Source of the DNA: Deinococcales bacterium
GTDB taxonomy: Bacteria > Deinococcota > Deinococci > Deinococcales > JAAFIG01
Direction of reading: 5' to 3'
Assembly (NCBI GenBank): GCA_013298595.1
Contig: JAAFIG010000062.1
Location: forward strand, 1 to 8,448
Length of the DNA: 8,448 nt
The position numbers and the translations under genes were made by a program. The notes beneath the pieces were generated by a model. It had not been told where the DNA came from. It searched no databases and was given only the letters and a program-made list of their open reading frames with translations. The first letter of the stretch is position 1. Each line of letters starts with the position of its first letter. This document shows, piece by piece, positions 1 through 5,711 of this stretch.

Positions 1-130
1 ATTGAAGGCTCGAAAACGAGTTTGTCTCGTCAACAACAACCACACTGTCAAAGATCACACCCGCATTCGAGATGGTCTCGAACGAGGCGACGAAGAATGT
101 ATCACTAGTTTGATATTGTGTCAACACCAT
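1..130 (-). CDS. partial unrecognised protein, N-terminal 43 residues
   Basis: An open minus-strand frame begins with ATG at 130-128 and runs off the left edge after 43 codons, starting MVLTQYQTSD. An AGGAG Shine-Dalgarno at 134-138 sits 4 nt before the ATG, the main reason for calling it. The visible residues are rich in Val, Ser, Thr and Phe with no signal peptide or membrane helix. I do not recognise the family. Caveats: the two other minus frames and two plus frames are also open over much of this short stretch, and a TTGACA-N17-TACATT promoter-like pair lies inside the first 12 codons, so the true start might differ or the region may be non-coding. The hairpin-forming TTCGAGA/TCTCGAA at 66-82 lies within it. 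Confidence is modest because only 130 bases are seen. Confidence 0.4.
   Translation of the reverse strand, partial: MVLTQYQTSDTFFVASFETISNAGVIFDSVVVVDETNSFSSLQ
96..124 (-). promoter_or_regulatory. sigma-70-like -35/-10 pair inside the partial left gene
   Basis: On the minus strand TTGACA (124-119) is followed after 17 nt by TACATT (101-96), a near-consensus housekeeping promoter. It overlaps the start of the proposed partial coding region, so it is either a chance match, an internal promoter, or evidence that the real transcript begins near 89. No start codon lies 6-7 nt after the -10, unlike the leaderless promoters elsewhere in the window. Confidence 0.3.
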
Positions 131-167
131 GTGGCTCCTGTTTTGATTTTGTGTGTTTAAGCTGTGC

Positions 168-195
168 TTGACAGGCTTATTTTAGTATTTAAATT
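168..195 (+). promoter_or_regulatory. candidate plus-strand promoter in the left spacer
   Basis: TTGACA (168-173) and TAAATT (190-195) are separated by 16 nt in an AT-rich spacer. No coding frame follows on the plus strand; the next element is the hairpin at 273-305, which lacks a T-run in this direction. If active it would produce a short non-coding transcript reading antisense into the lysA 3' end. It is a sequence match only. Confidence 0.25.
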
Positions 196-272
196 CTTGG
201 GATAACTGTTTATACAGGTGTGTGAACTCGAGTACAAGAAAAAAGAAAACAACGTAGATTACCACATAAAAG

Positions 273-305
273 AGGATTCTTATTGTGCCTCACAATAAGA
301 ATCCT
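273..305 (-). terminator. Rho-independent terminator of lysA
   Basis: Bases 273-287 pair perfectly with 291-305 (15 bp) around a CCT loop. In the minus-strand transcript the hairpin lies about 40 nt past the lysA TAG and is followed by CTTTTAT, a short T-rich tail. In the plus direction it is followed by A-residues, so it is read as a terminator for lysA. The remaining spacer (131-272) carries one CTCGAG at 227 and no gene I can support. Confidence 0.7.
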
Positions 306-344
306 AAAAAGCTTAGAGCTAAAGTTTATTACCCTACTAAAAAT

Positions 345-1502
345 CTACTCGAGTTCATTACGTAGAATTTCTTCAATCGTATCGCGGCGACGTAAAACCA
401 CCCATTGCTGGTTCTCGAGTAAAACCTCGGTTGGACGCGGGCGGGTGAGGTAATGACTTGACATACTCGAGCCATACGCGCCTGCCACACTAATACAGAG
501 GATATCGCTAGGTTGCGGGTCTGCAAGTTGGACATCTCGAGCGAGGATATCGCCTGATTCACAAGCGGCTCCTGCAATATCGACAATGGTGTTTGCTCGA
601 GTTGAACTGAGATTCTCGACGGGATGGACTGCACTATAAAGCATAGGGCGCAATAATTCGGACATACCCGAATCAACAACGGCAAAAGCTCGAGCTGTGC
701 GTTTACGCTCTAGCACTTCGGTGAGCATGACTCCGCTTTCTGCAACCAACCAACGCCCTGGTTCAATCCAAAGTTCAGATGCACCAAAAGCATGGGCTGC
801 TTGATGCCCCAGTGTTGCCAGTGGTGCAAGATCAAATTGCAAACCAAAACCACCACCCATATCAAAGACTTGTCGAGCACCAATTTGTTTTGCTAAACCT
901 GCCATACGCTCGAGGGCAAGCGCATAATCATTAGGGTCTTCGATGCTGCTACCAATGTGCATTTGTAAACCAATCACATTTAAGCCGGCGCGTTCGGCAT
1001 TTTGAACCGCTGTTGGAACATCAGCCAGACTGACCCCAAATTTACTACTGGCATTGCCTGTTGCCAGATGATCGTGGGTTGAAACTTGCAAACCAGGATT
1101 GACCCGAATCAGGGTTTCTGCACCAGCCGCATATTTTGCAGCTCGAGGGGCTTCATCGGCATTATCAAGAATAATTCTGGCACCAATTTCCTTAGCTCTG
1201 ATGTAATCGGCATTGAGTTTCCCTGGTCCGTTCATCACGATTTGCCGACCTGTCGCACCTGCCAACACAGCTCGCTCGAGTTCACCACCAGACACAGCTT
1301 CAAAACCAACGCCAAGTGTATTAAGCCGCTTGAGGATACCCACATTTGGGTTGGCTTTCATGGCATAAAAGATTTTGGCAGTACCAAAAGCGGTTTGTAA
1401 ACGCTCGAGTTGGGTGGCAATGGTTTGCCAATCATAGGCGTACAAAGGTGTGCCGAACGTCTTAGCTGCTTGGAGTAAACGGGTTTTAAATTCTGGGCGC
1501 AT
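345..1502 (-). CDS. lysA: diaminopimelate decarboxylase
   Basis: LysA decarboxylates meso-diaminopimelate to L-lysine using pyridoxal phosphate, the last step of lysine synthesis in the cytoplasm. The 385-residue product has the fold-type III features in order: FYAMKANPN with the PLP lysine at K49, HIGSS at 182-186, the glycine-rich GGGF at 216-219 for phosphate binding, EPGR at 247-250, the active-site CESGD at 314-318, and GAYGSSMSSHY near 341-351 with the substrate/PLP tyrosine. Length is a little short of the usual ~410-420. The frame is open to 1544, but the start is placed at 1502 (MRPEF) because a TACAAT -10 box ends 7 nt before it and the longer form would overlap the divergent aldehyde dehydrogenase start. 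No Shine-Dalgarno is present, so the mRNA is probably leaderless. The gene carries about ten CTCGAG palindromes in all three codon phases. It appears monocistronic, with a hairpin terminator downstream. Confidence 0.95.
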   Translation of the reverse strand: MRPEFKTRLLQAAKTFGTPLYAYDWQTIATQLERLQTAFGTAKIFYAMKANPNVGILKRLNTLGVGFEAVSGGELERAVLAGATGRQIVMNGPGKLNADYIRAKEIGARIILDNADEAPRAAKYAAGAETLIRVNPGLQVSTHDHLATGNASSKFGVSLADVPTAVQNAERAGLNVIGLQMHIGSSIEDPNDYALALERMAGLAKQIGARQVFDMGGGFGLQFDLAPLATLGHQAAHAFGASELWIEPGRWLVAESGVMLTEVLERKRTARAFAVVDSGMSELLRPMLYSAVHPVENLSSTRANTIVDIAGAACESGDILARDVQLADPQPSDILCISVAGAYGSSMSSHYLTRPRPTEVLLENQQWVVLRRRDTIEEILRNELE

Positions 1503-1509
1503 GGTCTGG

Positions 1510-1515
1510 ATTGTA
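1510..1515 (-). promoter_or_regulatory. lysA -10 element (leaderless type)
   Basis: On the minus strand TACAAT (1515-1510) is followed by 7 nt and then the lysA ATG at 1502, so transcription would begin at or beside the A of the start codon. No convincing -35 is visible at the expected place (about 1533-1538), which falls between the -10 and start codon of the divergent gene. Confidence 0.65.
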
Positions 1516-1525
1516 CCTAAAATCG

Positions 1526-1531
1526 TATACT
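1526..1531 (+). promoter_or_regulatory. aldehyde dehydrogenase -10 element (leaderless type)
   Basis: TATACT is followed by 7 nt (GACAGGT) and then ATG at 1539. There is no separate leader or useful Shine-Dalgarno spacing. The expected -35 position would fall next to the lysA start codon and shows no TTGACA-like match. Its -10 is only 10 bp from the lysA -10 on the other strand. Confidence 0.65.
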
Positions 1532-1538
1532 GACAGGT

Positions 1539-3002
1539 ATGCAAACAAAACTTTTTATTGCTGGCGCTTGGGTTGAAGCAACAGGTGGTACGCTTGACGT
1601 GGTGAATCCAACCACTGAAGCTGTACTACACCAAGCTCCTGCTGCCAGTGCCGCCGATATTGATGTAGCTGTGCAAGCAGCTCGAATGGCTTTTAAAACT
1701 TGGAAACGTACTACTGGCACGCAACGAGCTGTGTACCTGCGTGCTATTGCCAAGAGCGTACAATCAAAAAAAGAAAGTTTAGCTCGGCTCGAGACACTGC
1801 AAAATGGTAAACCATTACCTGAAGCATTATGGGATATGGATGATGTGGCTGCTTGTTTTGAATATTATGCTGACTTAGCTGAACAATTAGATACAAGACA
1901 AGAGACCAGTATTGCTCTCCCCCATCCAGATTTTAGTAGTCTTGCCAGACTCGAGCCTGTTGGGGTTGTTGGGCAAATTATTCCGTGGAATTACCCATTG
2001 TTAATGCTGGCTTGGAAGGTTGCGCCAGCTTTAGCAGCCGGCTGTACAAGTGTACTGAAACCCTCAGAACTCACGCCATTAACTGCCCTCGAGCTTGGCA
2101 GCATTGCGCTCGAGGTTGAATTGCCCGCAGGTGTGCTGAACATTGTGACTGGTGGGCGCGAAGCAGGCGCAGCCCTTGCTAACCACGCGGGCATAGACAA
2201 ATTGGCATTTACAGGTAGTGTTGCGACAGGGCGTAGTGTTATGCAGGCTGCAACCGCAGGTATTAAAAATGTCACCCTCGAGTTAGGTGGCAAAAGCCCA
2301 ATACTGGTTTTTGATGATGCTGATCTCGAGCAAGCCATTGAATGGATTATGTTTGGCATTTTCTGGAATAAAGGCGAGGTTTGCAGTGCCACCAGCCGTT
2401 TACTTGTGCAAAGTGGTATTGCTCCAACACTCTTTGCCCGATTAAAGCTCGAGTGCGAAAAAATAAGCATTGGCGACCCACTCGAAGAGGGTGTGTTACT
2501 TGGACCACTGGTCTCGAAAGGGCAGTTCAACAAAGTCCAAAATTACTTTGAAATTGCCCAAACCGAAGGTTTAACCCTTTTAACAGGTGGCAAACGCCCA
2601 GCCCACCTTGCAACAGGGTTTTTCCTCGAGCCAACGGTTTACACCAATGTGCCAAGCACCAGCCGCTTATGGACAGAAGAAATATTTGGACCCGTACTGG
2701 TCGCCCAAACCTTTGATACCGCCATTCAAGCCTTGGAGCTTGCCAACAACAGCAACTTTGGATTGGGTGCAGCCGTACTTTCAACCAACCTTAAACGCGC
2801 CGAGCACATTGCTCGAGAACTCGAAGCAGGCATTGTTTGGATTAATTGCTCACAACCCACTTTCTGCCAAGCACCTTGGGGTGGTTTTAAACAAAGCGGT
2901 ATTGGACGTGAACTAGGACATTGGGGACTCGAGAATTACCTCGAGACCAAGCAAATCACCACGTATAACAGCAATAAACCGTGGGGTTGGTATATCAAAT
3001 AA
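1539..3002 (+). CDS. NAD(P)-dependent aldehyde dehydrogenase, ALDH10-like (betaine/amino-aldehyde type)
   Basis: This oxidises an aldehyde to its acid with NAD(P)+ in the cytoplasm. The 487-residue length is normal for the superfamily. Visible elements are PWNYP with the catalytic Asn at 151, the cofactor-binding LKPSE near 173-177 and FTGSVATG at 224-231, the general base E248 in LELGGKSP, and the nucleophile C282 in GEVCSATSRLLV. The C-terminal third has EEIFGPVL, NCSQP, APWGG and a terminal PWGWY; from memory, these and CSATSRLL are characteristic of plant-type ALDH10 betaine/amino-aldehyde dehydrogenases, suggesting aminoaldehyde or betaine aldehyde as substrate. Substrate is inference; no choline or polyamine gene is adjacent. 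The usual GQ before the catalytic VC/IC is GE here. The gene is divergent from lysA and followed two bases after its stop by a CTCGAG hairpin. CTCGAG mostly falls in phase as Leu-Glu in this gene. Confidence 0.9.
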   Translation: MQTKLFIAGAWVEATGGTLDVVNPTTEAVLHQAPAASAADIDVAVQAARMAFKTWKRTTGTQRAVYLRAIAKSVQSKKESLARLETLQNGKPLPEALWDMDDVAACFEYYADLAEQLDTRQETSIALPHPDFSSLARLEPVGVVGQIIPWNYPLLMLAWKVAPALAAGCTSVLKPSELTPLTALELGSIALEVELPAGVLNIVTGGREAGAALANHAGIDKLAFTGSVATGRSVMQAATAGIKNVTLELGGKSPILVFDDADLEQAIEWIMFGIFWNKGEVCSATSRLLVQSGIAPTLFARLKLECEKISIGDPLEEGVLLGPLVSKGQFNKVQNYFEIAQTEGLTLLTGGKRPAHLATGFFLEPTVYTNVPSTSRLWTEEIFGPVLVAQTFDTAIQALELANNSNFGLGAAVLSTNLKRAEHIARELEAGIVWINCSQPTFCQAPWGGFKQSGIGRELGHWGLENYLETKQITTYNSNKPWGWYIK

Positions 3003-3003
3003 C

Positions 3004-3033
3004 AGTAGGCTCGAGGTATGGCTCGAGCCTACT
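3004..3033. terminator. perfect hairpin between convergent genes, likely bidirectional terminator
   Basis: Bases 3004-3015 (AGTAGGCTCGAG) pair with 3022-3033 over a GTATGG loop, giving 12 perfect base pairs. It sits between the aldehyde dehydrogenase stop (3002) and the last roadblock stop (3050). Neither side has a good T-run (the plus side is AAAACCC then AATTTT), so termination is likely but not textbook. Each arm contains one CTCGAG palindrome. Confidence 0.55.
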
Positions 3034-3049
3034 AAAACCCTAATTTTAA

Positions 3050-3409
3050 TTATGATTTCGCTGCTTCAGATAAACGCGGCAAATACTTTTTGAGTTGAAA
3101 ACGCACCCGCCCGAGGTTCTGAGCGCTATCCAGTGTTGCCAGTAAACTGGCACCACCGACAGGGGCAAGCAGCACAGGACCTTCTTCAAATTCAACCATG
3201 ACTTGCGAGACTTCACCTTTACCAAAAAATTCGGCAAGGGCTTGAGAAGCCGCTAAACTCGAGGTAACAACACCACCAAGAAACTCGAGATCCACTGTTA
3301 CACTCGGCGCAGTAGCAGATTCGATAACAAAACCATCCTCTGAAACCAAAGCCACACTGGTCAGACCCTTAATGGTCAAAACTTCCTCGAGTAATGAGCG
3401 AATATCCAT
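3050..3409 (-). CDS. Roadblock/LC7 domain protein (third of three)
   Basis: A 119-residue single-domain protein opening MDIRSLLEEVLTIKG, then the typical roadblock strand pattern: a helix, TSVALVSEDGFVIES near residues 16-31 (hydrophobic strand, acidic/glycine turn, strand), a long helix with SSLAASQALAEFF, further strands around VMVEFEEGPVLLAPV, and a C-terminal helix ending in basic residues. Roadblock/LC7 proteins of the MglB type dimerise and often bind small Ras-like GTPases as activators or scaffolds; no GTPase gene is in the window. It lies 45 bp after the second roadblock gene and has its own TACACT box 7 nt before the ATG, so it may be transcribed both from the upstream gene and independently. 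It is the most canonical of the three. Confidence 0.8.
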   Translation of the reverse strand: MDIRSLLEEVLTIKGLTSVALVSEDGFVIESATAPSVTVDLEFLGGVVTSSLAASQALAEFFGKGEVSQVMVEFEEGPVLLAPVGGASLLATLDSAQNLGRVRFQLKKYLPRLSEAAKS

Positions 3410-3416
3410 AATTTGT

Positions 3417-3422
3417 AGTGTA
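3417..3422 (-). promoter_or_regulatory. internal -10 element for the third roadblock gene (leaderless type)
   Basis: On the minus strand TACACT (3422-3417) is followed by 7 nt (ACAAATT) and ATG at 3409. It lies in the 45-bp spacer after the second roadblock gene and matches the spacing seen at lysA and the aldehyde dehydrogenase. No clear -35 is visible. Confidence 0.55.
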
Positions 3423-3454
3423 CCTTTTTACAATGGGTTTTGTGGGTTATTTCC

Positions 3455-3805
3455 TTAGTTCTCGAGTTGCGAGACCAATTGCAATGATAAACGCGCCATT
3501 TCAACTTGTAGATTACGCGGGTCAGAACCGCGTTGCACTGCCACGGTTAAGGAATGCTGCAAACCAACCCGTAAAGAAATGACTTCAAAATGGTCAGTGG
3601 TAAAACTCCAGCGAAACAACTTACCACCACCTAAGTTTGTACCCGCAATACTGCTGGCACGGACTAAACTTGCGGTTTCAGCAGCCAAAATCTGACTGGA
3701 AATGACTGCTCCGCCAATGGATTCAATCTCGAGTCCACTATCACTGACCAGCACCGCTGTCAGCACATGCGGCATGGAAGCTAAACTGGCAAGCCATTGT
3801 CCCAT
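3455..3805 (-). CDS. Roadblock/LC7 domain-like protein (second of three)
   Basis: A 116-residue protein starting MGQWLASLASMP. It has the roadblock core pattern near residues 14-29 (LTAVLVSDSGLEIES), a central helix (about 35-52, QILAAETASLVRA), a strand rich region including FEVISLRV, and a C-terminal helix ending VSQLEN. The match to the family is weaker than for the third gene, but length, secondary-structure order and tandem position support it. Its ATG follows the TAA of the first roadblock gene with no gap, and no strong Shine-Dalgarno is in place, so translation is probably coupled to the upstream gene. No catalytic residues are expected; the role would be protein-protein interaction or GTPase regulation (inference). 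Confidence 0.65.
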   Translation of the reverse strand: MGQWLASLASMPHVLTAVLVSDSGLEIESIGGAVISSQILAAETASLVRASSIAGTNLGGGKLFRWSFTTDHFEVISLRVGLQHSLTVAVQRGSDPRNLQVEMARLSLQLVSQLEN

Positions 3806-4210
3806 TTAACTCAGCAATCCTTTCAATTGACGCGCAGTTTGCTCGAGTAGCAAGCGTGCTTTACCAATATTACCCGTTGGTTCTAGCATGAGGGAAACAA
3901 AGAAATCTTCGTTAATACTTTTGGTAAAACCAAGCACCATATCGGTTGCAATAAAAATTTCATGGACTTCACCTGCGCTTAGACTTGTTGCGTAAGCAGT
4001 ACGGGTATTGCGTAAAATATTGCTATGTTCAGCAACCACATTGCCTAAATTCAATTTGATTTCGTTGCTAAATTGCTCGATCAGTAAACCATCCATGCCA
4101 CCCAATGCTGCGCCAAGCGCACCATCGACACTCGAGACTAGGTTAGAAAGAATTTGGTCAATATCCACAGGTGAGCGCAGTGTAACACGAACCACCTGAT
4201 ATTGTCCCAA
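3806..4210 (-). CDS. Roadblock/LC7 domain protein (first of three)
   Basis: A 134-residue protein read from a TTG start at 4210 (MGQYQVVRVTL). After a ~15-residue N-terminal strand it shows a helix (VDIDQILSNLVSSVDG), then GALGAALGGMDGLLIEQ, which is the roadblock core, a long helix to about residue 80, strands around VHEIFIATD, and a C-terminal helix ending LKGLLS. TTG is preferred because an upstream TAA limits extension and the first bases TGGGACAAT repeat those of the next gene (ATGGGACAAT); a GTG at 4195 is the alternative. No convincing leaderless -10 or Shine-Dalgarno precedes it, so the start is the least certain of the set. Only 17 bp separate it from the divergent glycosidase, so its promoter must overlap that gene. 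Confidence 0.7.
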   Translation of the reverse strand: MGQYQVVRVTLRSPVDIDQILSNLVSSVDGALGAALGGMDGLLIEQFSNEIKLNLGNVVAEHSNILRNTRTAYATSLSAGEVHEIFIATDMVLGFTKSINEDFFVSLMLEPTGNIGKARLLLEQTARQLKGLLS

Positions 4211-4215
4211 GGAAG

Positions 4216-4221
4216 TATGCT
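4216..4221 (+). promoter_or_regulatory. glycosidase -10 element (leaderless type)
   Basis: TATGCT is followed by 6 nt (GAATAA) and ATG at 4228. The alternative ATG at 4246 has no -10-like sequence at this distance, so the box supports 4228 as the start. The expected -35 lies inside the first codons of the divergent roadblock gene. Confidence 0.55.
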
Positions 4222-4227
4222 GAATAA

Positions 4228-5703
4228 ATGATTAACAAATTGGTGATGGTAGACATTCCCGAACCAACCCTTTCCAAGGAAACTCGAGCGCATTTAATGC
4301 GTTTCCAACCTGGTGGCATTATTTTGTTTCGTAAAAACATTATTTCAATGCAACAAACCAAAGAATTAATCCTCGAGTTACAAGCCCTACTTGGCAAAGA
4401 TTTATTACTTGCTATTGACATGGAAGGTGGTGGTGTTTGGCGCACGAACTTCCTACCTTATGCCCCGAGTGCCATGAACCTTGGCTCAAGTAACAACCCT
4501 GCATTAGCCAGAGAGGTAGGTCAGATTGTTGGACGTGGTTTACGCAGCATGGGTATCAATTGGAATTTTGCCCCAGTGCTGGATATCAATAATAACCCAG
4601 CTAACCCTGTGATTTCAGATCGAAGTTTTGGTGAAAATCCTCAACGGGTTTCTGCGCTTGGTTTGGCTTGGGCTGACGGACTGATGAGCGCAGGTGTGGC
4701 GGCTTGCGCCAAGCATTTCCCTGGGCATGGCGACACGCACTTAGACTCGCACTTAGCCTTACCCACAGTCACCCGTAACCTCGAAGGACTCGAGGAATAC
4801 GAGCTTGTACCATTTAGAGCAGCTGTTGCCGCGCAACTCCCCAGCATCATGACTGCCCACATTATTTACCCCAGCATAGACCCAGACTTGCCCGCCACGT
4901 TATCCAAGAAAATCCTCACAGGATTACTGCGTGAACGTGCTGGTTACAATGGTGTCATTGTCACTGACAGTATGGGTATGCACGCCATAGACGAAAACTG
5001 GGGGCGTGGCGATGCAGCCATTCTCAGTGTCCAAGCTGGTTCAGATATGCTCGAGGCATTAGGGCGGCAAAGCGTACAAGAACAAACATTCTTAGCACTC
5101 GAGGAAGCCGCTAAGAACGGCAGTATTAGCTTAGCGCGGATAGATCAAAGCCTCGAGCGGTTACACGGCTTGGCTCGGCGTTTTCCAATTGCACCTCTCG
5201 AGTATCCCGAAAGTGTTATGCAAACCGATTCTTTGCACTTAAAACATGCTTGGCAACAAGGCATTGTTGCCTACAACAACCCAAAACCACCTACAATTGG
5301 TTCTCGAGTAACCGTTGTAGCCGCTGATGAAGTACCAGGGGAATACGTTTCTGAACTGGGTATTTCAGGTTCAAACCTCGTCGCTGCCCTCTCGAGTGCC
5401 TACCAAGTCTCCCCTATTTACTACCAACAAGACAACCCACTTGCCATACTCGAAGCAGTACAGAACGCCACAACCCCAATTATTTTTGCCAGCACCACCC
5501 GCAAACGCTTAACTGAAGAAGTTAAAGCACTGGCTCGAGCTGCCAAACCAGACTTACACCTTGCCCTATGGAATCCCTATAACGTCTTAGACGTTCCAGC
5601 CCCCGCAATTGTGACTTTTGGTTACCGCACCGAAGCCATTCAAGCTTTACTCGAGGTACTCAAAGGCGCAGCAATCACTGGTATTGCCCCAATTAGGCTA
5701 TAA
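4228..5703 (+). CDS. nagZ: family GH3 beta-N-acetylhexosaminidase, NagZ-like
   Basis: NagZ-type GH3 enzymes release N-acetylglucosamine from muropeptides or other GlcNAc glycosides during cell-wall turnover. In this 491-residue protein the family landmarks are PGGIILFRKNI (28-38), IDMEGG (63-68), KHFPGHGDT (162-170) followed by DSH at 173-175 (the Asp-His dyad that serves as acid/base in this subfamily), and VTDSMGM with the nucleophile D247. A C-terminal region of about 150 residues follows the TIM barrel, making it longer than single-domain proteobacterial NagZ (~340) and closer to two-domain versions. There is no signal peptide or lipobox, so a cytoplasmic recycling role is inferred. One oddity is GGG-V-W-R at 67-72 where the family usually has GGRVxR. 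It converges with hisD with an 8-bp gap and no terminator seen. The substrate is not proven, so the symbol is by subfamily. Confidence 0.82.
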   Translation: MINKLVMVDIPEPTLSKETRAHLMRFQPGGIILFRKNIISMQQTKELILELQALLGKDLLLAIDMEGGGVWRTNFLPYAPSAMNLGSSNNPALAREVGQIVGRGLRSMGINWNFAPVLDINNNPANPVISDRSFGENPQRVSALGLAWADGLMSAGVAACAKHFPGHGDTHLDSHLALPTVTRNLEGLEEYELVPFRAAVAAQLPSIMTAHIIYPSIDPDLPATLSKKILTGLLRERAGYNGVIVTDSMGMHAIDENWGRGDAAILSVQAGSDMLEALGRQSVQEQTFLALEEAAKNGSISLARIDQSLERLHGLARRFPIAPLEYPESVMQTDSLHLKHAWQQGIVAYNNPKPPTIGSRVTVVAADEVPGEYVSELGISGSNLVAALSSAYQVSPIYYQQDNPLAILEAVQNATTPIIFASTTRKRLTEEVKALARAAKPDLHLALWNPYNVLDVPAPAIVTFGYRTEAIQALLEVLKGAAITGIAPIRL

Positions 5704-5711
5704 ACAGTTCC

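Noticed and set aside
206-217. CTGT-N4-ACAG palindrome as a LexA-type operator
   Set aside because: The arms are only 4 bp and the spacing does not match known LexA boxes; no SOS gene is adjacent.
1503-1544. Longer lysA start at ATG 1544
   Set aside because: It would add 14 residues without LysA similarity, overlap the start of the divergent dehydrogenase, and place the TACAAT box inside the gene; the start at 1502 has a well-placed -10.
1991-2533. Minus-strand open frame of 180 codons opposite the aldehyde dehydrogenase
   Set aside because: It is antisense to the catalytic core of a well-supported gene and its translation is Ser/Pro-rich with no recognisable domain.
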